DNA from: Alphaproteobacteria bacterium
Lineage (GTDB): Bacteria > Pseudomonadota > Alphaproteobacteria > Caulobacterales > Parvularculaceae
Assembly (NCBI GenBank): GCA_030433215.1
Contig: JAUIMC010000006.1
Location: forward strand, 62,001-126,000
Direction: 5' to 3'
Length of the DNA stretch: 64,000 bases
Position numbers and translations under genes: made by a program
The notes under the pieces: generated by a model
Told to the model about the DNA's origin: nothing
Database searches by the model: none
Seen by the model: the letters and a program-made list of their open reading frames with translations, nothing else
Part shown: in pieces, positions 46,634 through 59,802 of the stretch
Layout: every line of letters begins with the position of its first letter
Numbering within the stretch: position 1 is the stretch's first letter

Positions 46634-47407
46634 CTAGAGCGCCCGGGTCGGCCACATGATCGTGCGCCACATGTGAGCGCTCGGACTGTGGTCAAAGCCA
46701 AGCCCCTCTTCCGGTTGACGGAAGTGACGCCCAATCAAATCGGTGAATTCCTCGATCTCAAGTTTTCTAACATTGGGATCGAACGCATAAACATCGTTCA
46801 TGGTGATATAGCGGCCCGTCTTGTACCATTTATGATTGCGGGCTCGTTCATAAGCTTCGCGGATGTAAGGTTCCGGTTCAAAATCTTCCCCGAAATATTT
46901 GATATAGGCCTCGGGATATTCGTAGCCCATCTCCTCATCGGGATAGAAACGCAGATACTGGTGCGCCTCGACGGCCCACGCGATCTCTTCATCCACATAA
47001 GGCGCGAGCAGTTGCTTGCCCCAATAACCATGATCGCCGGAGATGAAACTGGTGACGCTGATGTCGTGCACGAGACACGCAAAAGCGACTTTTTCGCCAT
47101 AGCCGTTATTGAGCGCGAGCCTGGCGCTTTGCATAAGATGCTGGGTGTTGCACATGCGCTGCTTGAAGAAATCAACCAGCGTCGGCTTTTCCGGCATTTC
47201 AGAAAGGCGCGGATCGGCCGTCATCAGACCAAGCTTGCCGGAAGCGACAATCTTGTCGAAATCATGCGTAAAAGTCGTCGGGTCTTCAGCCCCTGAGCGA
47301 TAGATTGTGGAGCGAACGGGAACCCGGTCAAAGCCGGCCTCAAGTTGGCGCGCCATGTAATCTTCTAGCTCGTCCGCACGTTCCGATGATGAAAGCTTGT
47401 GTTGCAA
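46634..47407 (-). CDS. HD-domain protein, candidate PhnZ/MIOX-type mixed-valent diiron oxygenase
   Basis: 257 residues. A TTG at 47407 is chosen because AAGGAG (47414-47419) stands six bases upstream; an in-frame TTG at 47425 lies before this ribosome site. HD-fold ligands are H90 (CNTQHLMQSA), H114-D115 (CLVHDIS), H126 (SGDHGYWG), H149 (VEAHQYLRF) and a late Asp (D205 or D210 in NDVYAFDP). The 24-residue H-to-HD spacing, HGxxG after HD, H followed by YL, and a distant Asp resemble the PhnZ/TmpB/MIOX diiron oxygenases more than phosphohydrolases. A simple HD hydrolase remains possible. No signal peptide, so cytoplasmic. A candidate LysR box lies 94 bp upstream. Confidence 0.75.
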   Translation of the reverse strand: MQHKLSSSERADELEDYMARQLEAGFDRVPVRSTIYRSGAEDPTTFTHDFDKIVASGKLGLMTADPRLSEMPEKPTLVDFFKQRMCNTQHLMQSARLALNNGYGEKVAFACLVHDISVTSFISGDHGYWGKQLLAPYVDEEIAWAVEAHQYLRFYPDEEMGYEYPEAYIKYFGEDFEPEPYIREAYERARNHKWYKTGRYITMNDVYAFDPNVRKLEIEEFTDLIGRHFRQPEEGLGFDHSPSAHMWRTIMWPTRAL

Positions 47408-47493
47408 CTCATACTCCTTAGTCAAAGAACGCGTCGCGGCAGAATTTTCACAGCACGGCGCTCATTGGAACCCGACACTATCAGATCACAGTC

Positions 47494-47508
47494 ATTACGA
47501 AACATGAT
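47494..47508. promoter_or_regulatory. candidate LysR box upstream of the HD-domain gene
   Basis: Read on the minus strand it is ATCATGTTTCGTAAT, matching the dyad at 54126-54140 at 13 of 15 positions, with T-N11-A spacing. It is wrapped by a wider inverted repeat TCAGATCA/TGATCTGA (47481-47488 and 47505-47512). Confidence 0.4.
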
Positions 47509-47521
47509 CTGAAAGAAGCTT

Positions 47522-47553
47522 GCGGGAGGAAGGGGGAAGGACCTTCCTCCCGC
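47522..47553 (-). terminator. hairpin terminator after a TonB receptor gene
   Basis: GCGGGAGGAAGG (47522-47533) pairs with CCTTCCTCCCGC (47542-47553), a perfect 12-bp stem with an 8-base loop, 9 bp beyond the receptor stop. On the minus strand it is followed by AAGCTTCTTTC, a weak U-tract. It separates the receptor from the HD gene. Confidence 0.6.
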
Positions 47554-47561
47554 GGTTTTCG

Positions 47562-49940
47562 CTAGAAGTTTCTCTTTAGCGAAATGCCCCACTCGGCTCC
47601 AGGAGCGGGAACACCTTTGATCTGCCAGTTCCCGGAAACGTAGTTTTTCCGGTAGAAGTACTTCTCATCGGTGACGTTGTAGCCAATCACCGAGAACTCC
47701 CAATCTTCGCTGTTGTCGACGAAGGTCAGGCGCAGGTTCGCAACACCGTAAGAGTCAATCTTAAGCTCTTCGAGGTTGCGCGTGTCAGGATACTGCTCGG
47801 ACTGGAAGGCATAGTCGCCATTCAGGTAGAGCGAGCCGTATTCCGTGAAGAACGGCAGGGTCGCATTGAAGCCCAGGTTGAACTGCCATTCAGGCGTATA
47901 GGCCTGGGTGGAGTCCAGCGTGGGTCCGTTGGTCGCGGCAAATTCCGCAGCCGGACCGAGATCCTGATATTTGAAGTCAGTGTAGCTGACCGAGCCGTAA
48001 AGGAAGACCGAGTCGTTCACGTCTGCTTCAAATTCGGACTCAATGCCCCAGATCCGCGCTTCGGCGGCGTTGGTGACAACCGAGACCGGGAAGGCTTCGC
48101 CGGCGACGATCGAGTCGATGCGGCCGTTGAGCTGGATGCCTTCATACTGGGCGTAATACCCGGTGTTGTTCCAGCGCACGCGTTGGTCGAAGAACTCGCT
48201 GCGAATACCGGCTTCGTAGCTCATCACTTCTTCCGGGCCGAAGGGCGTCACCGACTGAAGGTTGGCCGGACGGGGGTTGAAGCCGCCGCCACGGAAACCA
48301 GTCGAGACGTTGAAGTAGACCATGTGGTCGTCATTGGCCTGGAATTGAACGCCGGCGCGCCAGTCCGTCCGGTCGTAAGAGGTCGTCGCGGGCACATCGA
48401 GGCCGCCCGGGAAGACGCCGCTGGGCGTGCCCGGAATGTCGTTCTCGATGAAGCGGTAGACCTTGTCTTCCGACGTCTGGCGAATGCCGCCGATTAGCCG
48501 AAGCTGGTCGGTCACAGCGAATTCCACGTGGGCGAACCCGGCATAGTTCTCGTGCTCGGGATAGCTGTCGACCTGGATCGCGAAGTTGAACGGCACAGCC
48601 TGAATGGTGCCGATGTCACGCTGGGTGGCGTCATAGTAGAAGCCGCCGACGGTCCAGTTCAGACGGTCATCGAACGCCACGCCGTTGATGCGGAGTTCCT
48701 GGCTGAACTGCTCGTGTTTTTGCGTGTCGATAACGCCGTCCGTCGCCAGCGGCGAAGAGTCCGAGTCGTAAGACCAAGTGCCGGCGATGCTGCGCCAGGC
48801 TGAAATCGACTGGACATTGAGGGAGGGGCTCAGCTCCCAGTCCATCGTCAGCGTGGCGTCTTTTGTCAGCATCGTCGCTTGCGGGCTGAAATCCAGCCCG
48901 TAATACGGGTCTTCGAAAGTCGCATAGCTCGAATAGTTGTCCGGCGGCAGGAAGCGCTCATCGTAAGGAACGCCGTAAACCGTTTCGAAGAACGGAACGC
49001 CCGGCATGCTCGGCTCTTCGTAGCCCGAATAGCCCGACGGATCGACAAAGAGCAGAACGTCAGCGGCGCCGCCCGAATTGTCATCGATAAAGTTGCCGGA
49101 CAGGTTCGCTTCGAAATTGTCGCTCGGCGTCCAGCGGAACTGGATGCGCGCGCCGTCGACCCGGCTGTTGCCGAGCGTGCCGCGTTCGCAGCTTTGCGCC
49201 GGCTGCTCGTTGCGCACCGTGTGGATCGCAGACGTATCGCCGACCAGATCCGGATTGACGCATCCGAAATCGAGAAGCTGAACGACGCCGTCCTGGCTTT
49301 CAGAGAAGGCCGAAACGCGCATCGCCAAGTCGTCCGTGAGGCCGACATCAAAAGCGCCTTTGAACCGAAGAAGGCTGCGCGAGCCGGTTTCGGCGGTCAG
49401 GTAGCCGCTATTGTCGCCCTGCGGTTTGGCAGAGATCAGCTTCACGGCGCCGCCGATGGCGTTTTTGCCGTTCAGCGTGCCCTGGGGACCGCGAAGAATT
49501 TCCGCGCGCTCAAGGTCGATCAGTTTCAGCAAAAGACCGAATGACGGGCCGAGATAAACGTCATCCATATAGAAGGCGACGCCCGGCTCGATGTTGAAGT
49601 TATAATCGTTGGCGCCGACGCCGCGGATATAGGCGCCCATGGTTTTGCCGCCATAAGGGCCCGTCGAGCGGAAGTTCACGCTCGGCGCAATCTTCGCAAG
49701 ATCCTGCGTGTCGGTGATGCCGCGCCGCGCGAGATCCTCGCCGGTCACCGCGGTGATCGCCAGCGGCGTTTCTTGCAGATTCTGTTCGCGGAACTGCGCG
49801 GTCACGACGATCTCGTCGCCCTGCGCCTGCACGACGGTCGGGAGCGCTACCATTGCTCCGAACGCCGTCGCCGCCATTAGGCCGGTCTTGAAGCGGCGAC
49901 TGTTCGCCGCCTCTCTCTTAGTCACTCCATAGTCACCCAT
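47562..49940 (-). CDS. TonB-dependent receptor (792 aa)
   Basis: The start at 49940 is fixed by GGGAGG six bases upstream; a longer reading runs back into the dehydrogenase gene. Signal peptide about residues 1-40 (ending PTVVQAQ), TonB-box-like DEIVVTAQFREQ, plug motifs LQETPLAITAVTGEDLARRGI, LERAEILRGPQGTLNGKNAIGGAVKLI, and a barrel ending WGISLKRNF. The plug phrasing is of the expanded sphingomonad/caulobacter class often tied to plant or xenobiotic substrates. A gap of 70 bp separates it from the upstream quinohemoprotein gene on the same strand, so it is likely co-transcribed and brings in the substrate or product of that enzyme. Confidence 0.92.
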   Translation of the reverse strand: MGDYGVTKREAANSRRFKTGLMAATAFGAMVALPTVVQAQGDEIVVTAQFREQNLQETPLAITAVTGEDLARRGITDTQDLAKIAPSVNFRSTGPYGGKTMGAYIRGVGANDYNFNIEPGVAFYMDDVYLGPSFGLLLKLIDLERAEILRGPQGTLNGKNAIGGAVKLISAKPQGDNSGYLTAETGSRSLLRFKGAFDVGLTDDLAMRVSAFSESQDGVVQLLDFGCVNPDLVGDTSAIHTVRNEQPAQSCERGTLGNSRVDGARIQFRWTPSDNFEANLSGNFIDDNSGGAADVLLFVDPSGYSGYEEPSMPGVPFFETVYGVPYDERFLPPDNYSSYATFEDPYYGLDFSPQATMLTKDATLTMDWELSPSLNVQSISAWRSIAGTWSYDSDSSPLATDGVIDTQKHEQFSQELRINGVAFDDRLNWTVGGFYYDATQRDIGTIQAVPFNFAIQVDSYPEHENYAGFAHVEFAVTDQLRLIGGIRQTSEDKVYRFIENDIPGTPSGVFPGGLDVPATTSYDRTDWRAGVQFQANDDHMVYFNVSTGFRGGGFNPRPANLQSVTPFGPEEVMSYEAGIRSEFFDQRVRWNNTGYYAQYEGIQLNGRIDSIVAGEAFPVSVVTNAAEARIWGIESEFEADVNDSVFLYGSVSYTDFKYQDLGPAAEFAATNGPTLDSTQAYTPEWQFNLGFNATLPFFTEYGSLYLNGDYAFQSEQYPDTRNLEELKIDSYGVANLRLTFVDNSEDWEFSVIGYNVTDEKYFYRKNYVSGNWQIKGVPAPGAEWGISLKRNF

Positions 49941-50010
49941 GTTAAGCCTCCCATGCTTGGTTCTTGTGCCTACCCCCCTAGAACAGGCAGACATTTTTTC
50001 TTCAGTTGCC

Positions 50011-52194
<2,184 letters not shown>

Positions 52195-52344
52195 TCTTTC
52201 AGGCCCCTCATGCACCAATCCCTTGCAGCGCGGACAGAACTCCTCCGCTCAGGCGAAGCCACGCTGACCGCCTGCCGCTATTTTATGGTGCTATTGAATC
52301 TTCAACTGCGCTGACGCCGCACAGGCTCGCATACTCTTACTCTG

Positions 52345-53040
52345 TTACTCCGCGATATCGCTGTACCGCTCATTCAACTCAATGACCTGCCCGTCAGGGT
52401 CGACGACATAGATGCTCTTGCCGCGCGGCGACACGAGCGGCTCGGACACAAACCGGATTCCCGCCTTTTTCATCTTGGCGAGCATCCCGTCGAGATCCGT
52501 GACCATATAGGCGTTGTAGCCTTTGCCGCGAATATTCGCCGTCGGGCTCTCATTGATGGTTTCATCAAGCGGAACGCCCTTGATTTCCCAGAACTCGATC
52601 TGCGGAATATGCGTTCCATAGCTCGGCCCGCCCGGCATGGTGACGATGGCGTGCTTGTATTGGGCGCCAGGCTGTCCGAGCAGCACATTCATGCGCTCAT
52701 TCATCGGCGGGTCCTTGCTGATGTCCTGGATTTTCATGACCTGATCGAAACCGAGAATGTCCACATAGAAATGCAGCGACTTCTCCATGTCGGCCACGAA
52801 GATGTGCGTATGCTCGAGACCGTAAACGCCGGCCTTGTTCGGCTTGACGGGCTCGGGGTCGTCGACCTCAGGACGGTTGAACCAGGCCATGCCTGTGGGC
52901 GGCCCGTATTCAAGCTTGGTCGGATAAAGGTCGGTATCCGCCGCCACGCCTTTTTCCTCGGCGACAGCCGCGCCTTGCGTGAAAACAGCCAGAGCGAGAC
53001 CAGCCGCGAACCTTCGCGCATTGAGATTTGTGATAATCAT
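52345..53040 (-). CDS. exported VOC-fold protein (glyoxalase/dioxygenase superfamily), copy 1
   Basis: 231 residues from ATG 53040, selected by GGGAGG four bases upstream. A Sec signal peptide (about residues 1-27, ending AAVAEE) precedes a two-module VOC fold: YGLEHTHIFVADMEKSLHFYVDILGF, QIEFWEIKG, and VVDPDGQVIELNE supply candidate metal ligands (H, E, E). The linker holds TGMAWFNRPEVDDPEP. VOC proteins are normally cytoplasmic glyoxalases, ring-cleavage dioxygenases or resistance proteins; export is uncommon. It is the paralogue of the next gene (shared YGLEH-x-H, MPGG-x-SYG-x-H-P, RGKGYNAY, VDPDGQ-x-EL). Confidence 0.85.
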   Translation of the reverse strand: MIITNLNARRFAAGLALAVFTQGAAVAEEKGVAADTDLYPTKLEYGPPTGMAWFNRPEVDDPEPVKPNKAGVYGLEHTHIFVADMEKSLHFYVDILGFDQVMKIQDISKDPPMNERMNVLLGQPGAQYKHAIVTMPGGPSYGTHIPQIEFWEIKGVPLDETINESPTANIRGKGYNAYMVTDLDGMLAKMKKAGIRFVSEPLVSPRGKSIYVVDPDGQVIELNERYSDIAE

Positions 53041-53308
53041 TTTCCCTCCCATCGGCCCCCTCTTTCGGGAGGCGTTTACGCATGGAATGTTTTGATTGCG
53101 CGTTTGCGGCTTCTTACCGGCCTTTACGCGGACTTTCTTTGTTCTTTCCCTCAGATTTTCACAACTCTTATGGGATTGGAACGGCAACTATGACTCTGAC
53201 TGAAATCGCAAATCGTGATGACAGGCAGGCCATTCCCGGGGAGCAAACGACTCATGACGCTTTCAGAAAAGTCGCCCGGCCCTTCGCTCCCGCGGGGATG
53301 ACTGATCC

Positions 53309-53992
53309 TTATTGCTCGCCGAAAGGCTTGGGGAACTGGTCGAGTTCGACGATCTGGCCGTCCGGATCGACGGCGTAGACGCCGGAGATTTCGTCATTGA
53401 TGAAGACTTGCTTGGAGACGAACTTCACGCCCTTGGCCTTCATCTTCTCGATAAGGCCGGCGAGGTCTTTCACCCGGTAGGCGTTGTAGCCCTTGCCCTG
53501 AAGGTTCATGGCCGGATTGTCTTTAAGCGTGGTGTCGAGCGGCACGCCGCTGACTTCCCAGATTTCGATGCCGGGCACGTGGCGGCCGTAAGAGGCCCCG
53601 CCGGGCATCGCCAGCATGGCGGTGCGGAAGGACGCCTTGCCGCCGAAACCGAGCATCTCGTTCATCAGCTCGTCCTTGCCGATGTCGCGCACATCCGTAA
53701 CGAGGTGGAAGCCCAAGAGGTCCACATAGAACTCGATGCATTTCTCGATATCGCCGGTGATGACGTGGGAATGCTCAAGCCCGTAAATGCCGACTTCATT
53801 GGTGTCGAGCGGCGCTTCGACCTTGACTTCCGGCAGGTTGTATTCAACCGGCGGACGGTTTTCACGGCTGAGAGCTTCGCCTTCGTCCTTGCTTTCAGCG
53901 GCGCAGGCCGTGACCGCCATGAGGGCTGTCGCGCCAGCCAGGCAGGCTTTGCGGCCCCACGCGTGTCCCGAAAAGAGTCGATCCGTTTTCAT
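53309..53992 (-). CDS. VOC-fold lipoprotein, copy 2
   Basis: 227 residues. Lipobox VTAC (Cys30) after a twin-basic, hydrophobic signal; the mature part repeats the fold of copy 1: YGLEHSHVITGDIEKCIEFYVDLLGF, GIEIWEVSG, VDPDGQIVELDQ. GGAGG stands about nine bases before the ATG. The conserved H and E ligand positions suggest it still binds a metal. Copy 1 is predicted soluble and copy 2 membrane-anchored, so the pair could work in different places on one substrate, or form a mixed complex. It is the most upstream gene of the minus-strand cluster; a candidate LysR box lies 134 bp before the start. Confidence 0.85.
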   Translation of the reverse strand: MKTDRLFSGHAWGRKACLAGATALMAVTACAAESKDEGEALSRENRPPVEYNLPEVKVEAPLDTNEVGIYGLEHSHVITGDIEKCIEFYVDLLGFHLVTDVRDIGKDELMNEMLGFGGKASFRTAMLAMPGGASYGRHVPGIEIWEVSGVPLDTTLKDNPAMNLQGKGYNAYRVKDLAGLIEKMKAKGVKFVSKQVFINDEISGVYAVDPDGQIVELDQFPKPFGEQ

Positions 53993-54125
53993 GATAAAGG
54001 TCCTCCCAGTTTGACCGTCTTTTTATACCCCGTCGCCTGCCCTGTTCCCGAGCTCGCACGCCGGCCTCGGTTAAAGGTCACACAGGGCGGCGCGCGGCGC
54101 TAGCAGGCTAAGCGCACTCAATTTC

Positions 54126-54140
54126 ATCACGTTTCGTGAT
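54126..54140. promoter_or_regulatory. candidate LysR box upstream of the VOC lipoprotein
   Basis: ATCACG-TTT-CGTGAT, a perfect interrupted palindrome with T-N11-A spacing, between the eda stop and the VOC lipoprotein start. It is the strongest of three related sites in the region (others at 45330-45344 and 47494-47508). Confidence 0.45.
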
Positions 54141-54163
54141 TGAGGGGGCAGGGTCCAAACCGC

Positions 54164-54784
54164 TCAGGCCATCTTGGCGGCGCGGCGTGCGTTGTCTTCT
54201 ATCCCAGTCCAGTCGCCTTTGGCGATGGCCTGTTTTGTCGCAATCCACGAGCCGCCGACGCAGGCGACATTGGCAAGCGCAAGATAATCGGGCGCTTTTT
54301 CGGCGCTGATCGACCCCGTAGGGCAGAAAACAATATCAGGCAAGGGTCCCGCCAGGGCTTTCAGATAGGAAAGGCCGCCCGCCGGCTCCGCGGGAAAGAA
54401 CTTCAATGCCTTGAACCCAAGCGCCGCCGCGCTCATCGCCTCGCTCGCCGTGGCGACGCCGGGCAAAGAGGCTGCGCCGCTGTCCGCAAACGCCGTCAGA
54501 AGAGACAGGCTGGCGCCCGGGCTGACGAGGAAAGCCGCGCCGGCGGCAAGCGACTCTTCGATGTCGCCGCCGGTTCTCACCGTGCCCATGCCGACAATGA
54601 GATCCGGCGCCGCATCCTGCATGGCTTTCAGCGCATCGAGCGCGCAATCGGTTCTGAGCGTCAGCTCGACGACGCGCAATCCGCCCGCCGCCAATGCCCG
54701 CGCCAGGGGCGCGGCCTGGTCAAGCTCGGCGACTTCCAGAACCGGAATGACGCTTGCGGCGGCAAGAATCTCTTCAATTTGCAT
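54164..54784 (-). CDS. eda: 2-keto-3-deoxy-6-phosphogluconate aldolase
   Basis: 206 residues. IIPVLEV-like opening (ASVIPVLEVAELDQA), VVELTLRT, GMGTVRTGGD and the Schiff-base lysine segment FKALKFFPAEPAGG followed by CPTGSIS are standard for KDPG aldolase. It splits KDPG to pyruvate and glyceraldehyde 3-phosphate, the last step of the Entner-Doudoroff pathway. GAGG six bases before the ATG lies inside the end of glk, which it overlaps by 11 bases. It is the last gene of the kdgK-zwf-pgl-edd-glk-eda operon. Confidence 0.95.
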   Translation of the reverse strand: MQIEEILAAASVIPVLEVAELDQAAPLARALAAGGLRVVELTLRTDCALDALKAMQDAAPDLIVGMGTVRTGGDIEESLAAGAAFLVSPGASLSLLTAFADSGAASLPGVATASEAMSAAALGFKALKFFPAEPAGGLSYLKALAGPLPDIVFCPTGSISAEKAPDYLALANVACVGGSWIATKQAIAKGDWTGIEDNARRAAKMA

Positions 54785-55734
54785 GTTCAGCCTCTTTCGC
54801 CATCGCCGCCGCGCCCAGAAGCGCAGTCCCGTCGCTGATAATCAGGCGCACCGGCACGTCCTCGACATAATATTGCATGCGCCCCTTATCGAGAAAGCGC
54901 TCAACAAATGTGCTGCTCAAGAACAGGTCGCGTATTTTCGGCAAAATGCCGCCGCCGAGCACCACGCCGCCGCGCGCGCCGGCGCCAAGCACGGCGTCGC
55001 CCGCAACGCGGCCAAGAAGGGCGCAAAACATATTCGCGGTTTTGACCGCGATCGGGTCCGCGCCCTTGAGGGCGGCGGCGGTGATTTCATCGGCCCTCTT
55101 GGGGTCGCACGCCGCGCCTTCGATTTCGCAAAGCGCCCGATAAATATTGACAAGACCGATGCCGGAAACGACGCGCTCAACGGAGACGCGCTTGTGCTCG
55201 CGCCGGATGAACTGCATCAGCGCGATCTCTTCATCCGTACGCGGCGCAAACGAAACGTGCCCGCCCTCGGTCGATACCACGCGCCTGCGCTCCCCGAACG
55301 GAACGATCAGCGCCTGCCCGAGCCCCGTGCCCGGCCCCATGACGAGCGTCGGCGCCTTGGGATCGCCCGCCCCCGGTTTGACTTCCAGAAAATCCTTGTC
55401 GCGCAGACTGCCGACGCCGGAGGCCAGCGCCTCGAAATCATTCACGACGCGAAAGCGCGTCAAGGAAAGCGCCTTCTTGAAGTCTTCTATATGCAAAACC
55501 CAGGGCGAATTGGTGAACTCCACCTGTTCATCCGTCACCGGCCCGGCCACGGCGAAACAGGCGGTCTTTGGCTTCACGGAAACGGCGCCGAGATACGCAT
55601 CCGCGGCGGCGCGCAGGGACTCGAATTCTTCGGCGCGGAAGGAGCGCGGCTCTTCCACCGCGATCTCGCCGTTATTGAGGTGCGCAAGAGCGAAACGCGC
55701 ATTGGTGCCGCCGATATCGGCGACAAGAAAAGGC

Positions 55735-55742
<8 letters not shown>
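54774..55742 (-). CDS. glk: glucokinase
   Basis: 322 residues of the ASKHA fold: phosphate-1 loop [16 protein letters not shown] at the N-terminus, [12 protein letters not shown], and [13 protein letters not shown] later. It phosphorylates glucose with ATP to feed the Entner-Doudoroff pathway. The ATG at 55742 lies inside the last codons of edd (ATGAATGA overlap), which favours translational coupling. A longer in-frame start is possible but has no better ribosome site. It belongs to the bacterial Glk family rather than ROK, judging by the lack of the ROK cysteine cluster. Confidence 0.93.
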
Positions 55743-57579
<1,837 letters not shown>

Positions 57580-57589
57580 ACAAACTCCT

Positions 57590-58291
57590 TTATGGGGCCC
57601 AGCATACAGACAAATCCGGTCGTGTGCGGATGATAGCGCGAACAGGCATGTCTTCGTCCGCGCCTTCTTCCAAAGCCTGTTCGAACACGCGCCGCTTTTC
57701 CGCGCCCGTCAGCATCAGGCAGATAAAGCGCGCGGCTCTCACCGCGCCGAGCGTCAGCGTCATGCGGTCGAGATGATCGCCCGTGACGGCGCTTTTCTTG
57801 GCTTTCACCGCCGCAAGGCGCGGCCCGTCAGCACGAAACGCGCGCGCCAGCCCTTTCGCATGGGGAAACCAGGAGGCCGTATGACCATCCGGCCCCATGC
57901 CGAGAATGGCGACATCGAAAGAGCCTTTCACAGCTTCATAGCGCGCTTCCGCCTCATTCAACCCTTCCCTTGGAGACGGAGCATCCGACCACAGCCCCAA
58001 CAGGCGAACATCCGCGGCCCTGTTTTGTTGCAGCTTTGCGCGGACGAAACTTTCATTCGAGCCTTCTTCGCCGGGCGCGACCCAGCGTTCGTCCACCAGC
58101 GCCACGGTCACCCGCTTCCAGTCGAGATCGCATTGCGACAACGCCTCGTAGAGGTCCGCCGGCGTCGATCCGCCGGAAAGCGCCAGCGACGCTTCGCCCC
58201 GTTCTTCAAGCGCGCCGCGCAAGCGGTCCGCGATGTCGTCGGCAAGCCATTGGGCCATGTCGCCGCGCGAGGGGAAATCGATCAGCTTCAC
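57590..58291 (-). CDS. pgl: 6-phosphogluconolactonase
   Basis: 233 residues, GTG start one base after the zwf stop codon (TGA-C-GTG), implying coupled translation. [43 protein letters not shown] and [17 protein letters not shown] are the three conserved blocks of the DevB/SOL type of lactonase. It hydrolyses 6-phosphogluconolactone between Zwf and Edd. Length and motifs are intact. Confidence 0.95.
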   Translation of the reverse strand: MKLIDFPSRGDMAQWLADDIADRLRGALEERGEASLALSGGSTPADLYEALSQCDLDWKRVTVALVDERWVAPGEEGSNESFVRAKLQQNRAADVRLLGLWSDAPSPREGLNEAEARYEAVKGSFDVAILGMGPDGHTASWFPHAKGLARAFRADGPRLAAVKAKKSAVTGDHLDRMTLTLGAVRAARFICLMLTGAEKRRVFEQALEEGADEDMPVRAIIRTRPDLSVCWAP

Positions 58292-58292
58292 G

Positions 58293-59789
58293 TCAGACGC
58301 CCTCGAACCATTCGCGCCCGTCCCGGTCGAGCATCATCGCGGCTTGCGCCGGTCCTTCGGTTCCGGCTGCATAGGAATAAGCGGGCGTGCCGTCGGCCGA
58401 CCACGCCTCAAGAATGCCGTCGACCCAGCGCCACGCCGCCTCGACCTCATCGCGTCGCATGAAAAGCGCGAGATCGCCGCGCACCACCGCCATCAACAGG
58501 CGCTCATAGGCGTCCGGATAGCGCGCCTTGAAGGCGTCGGCGTAAGAGAGGTTCAAGGGCACATAGCGCAGGCGCATGCCGCCGGGCCCAGGATCCTTGG
58601 TCACAAGCAAAAGCCGCACGCCTTCATCGGGCTGCAGGCGGATGACCATGCGCGTCGGCGGCAGGGGGCCGCCGTCATTGATGAGCGCATGGGCGACTTC
58701 CTTGAACTGGATGATGATCTCCGAGCGCCGGTCCTTCATGCGCTTGCCGGTGCGCAGATAAAGCGGCATCCCCTTCCAGCGCCAATTGTCGATATTGGCC
58801 TTGATGGCGACGAAGGTTTCCGTCGTGCTTTCCGCGCCGAGTTCTTCCGCATAGCCCGGCGCCACGGCGCTGTCGGCGGCGCCCTTGCCATATTGGCCGC
58901 GCACCGTCGTCTGGCGCGCATTCTCCTTGGTGATGGGCCGCAGCGCGCGCAGCACCTTGATCTTTTCATCGCGCAGCGTGTCCGGCTCGAGATCGAGCGG
59001 CGGCTCCATGGCGACCAGACATAAAAGCTGCAACATATGGTTCTGCACCATGTCGCGCAGGGCGCCCGCCTTGTCGTAGTAGCTCGCCCGCCCGCCCGCG
59101 CCGATGGATTCGGCGACGGTGATCTCGATATGGTCAATGGCGTTGGCGTTCCACACCGGCTCGAAGAGCGAGTTCATGAAACGCAGGACGATCAGGTTCT
59201 GCACCGTCTCCTTGCCGAGATAGTGATCGATGCGGAAAATCGAGTCCTCCTCGAAGACCGCGCCCACCGCCTCGTTGATGGCGTGCGCGCTTTCAAGATC
59301 GGTTCCGATGGGCTTTTCAAGCACGATGCGCGCGCCTGGCGATTTCAGGCCCGCCGCGTCGATATTGGCGGAAACGGCGCCGTAAAGGCCGGGCGCCAGC
59401 GCCAGATAGAAAACCCGCTGCTTGTCTTCCCCGCCAGCGAGCAGCTCTTTCATGCGGGCCCAACCGTCGCCCTCTTCTTTCGCGGCATCGAGCTCTACAT
59501 AAAAAAGCTGGCTCGCAAAGGCGTCCCATTCGCTGTCGTCGATGATTTCGCCGGGATGGAATTGGCGGAAACTTTCGATCGCCAACTTACGGAATGCGTC
59601 GTCGTCCATGGCGGTGCGCGAGACGCCAACGATTTTCGATTCCGCCGGGATCTGGTTGTCGCGCCAGCGGTGAAACAACGCCGGAATAAGCTTGCGCAAG
59701 GACAAATCGCCCGCCGCGCCGAACACCACAAGATCGAAGGCGGTGACGGGAACGAATTGCGGGCTGGCAGATGACGGGTTCAAGGACAT
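58293..59789 (-). CDS. zwf: glucose-6-phosphate 1-dehydrogenase
   Basis: 498 residues from ATG 59789; a TTG at 59819 would overlap kdgK and lacks support. N-terminal Rossmann motif VVFGAAGDLSLRKLIPALF, substrate/active-site block RIDHYLGKETVQNLIVLRF, and ERLLMAVVRGDLALFMRRDEVEAAW (read in parts) near the C-terminus. It oxidises glucose 6-phosphate with NADP(+) or NAD(+). It is separated from kdgK by about 13 bp, so it belongs to the same operon. Confidence 0.95.
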   Translation of the reverse strand: MSLNPSSASPQFVPVTAFDLVVFGAAGDLSLRKLIPALFHRWRDNQIPAESKIVGVSRTAMDDDAFRKLAIESFRQFHPGEIIDDSEWDAFASQLFYVELDAAKEEGDGWARMKELLAGGEDKQRVFYLALAPGLYGAVSANIDAAGLKSPGARIVLEKPIGTDLESAHAINEAVGAVFEEDSIFRIDHYLGKETVQNLIVLRFMNSLFEPVWNANAIDHIEITVAESIGAGGRASYYDKAGALRDMVQNHMLQLLCLVAMEPPLDLEPDTLRDEKIKVLRALRPITKENARQTTVRGQYGKGAADSAVAPGYAEELGAESTTETFVAIKANIDNWRWKGMPLYLRTGKRMKDRRSEIIIQFKEVAHALINDGGPLPPTRMVIRLQPDEGVRLLLVTKDPGPGGMRLRYVPLNLSYADAFKARYPDAYERLLMAVVRGDLALFMRRDEVEAAWRWVDGILEAWSADGTPAYSYAAGTEGPAQAAMMLDRDGREWFEGV

Positions 59790-59802
59790 AGAAAAACGTT
59801 CT

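Noticed and set aside
46634-47407. Calling the HD protein a nucleotide phosphohydrolase
   Set aside because: The ligand pattern has extra His residues and the HGxxG and H-x-YL contexts of HD-type oxygenases. I kept the hydrolase option only as an alternative.
52345-53992. Treating the two VOC genes as a sequencing or assembly duplication
   Set aside because: They differ clearly at residue level, have different export signals and separate ribosome sites, so they are old paralogues.
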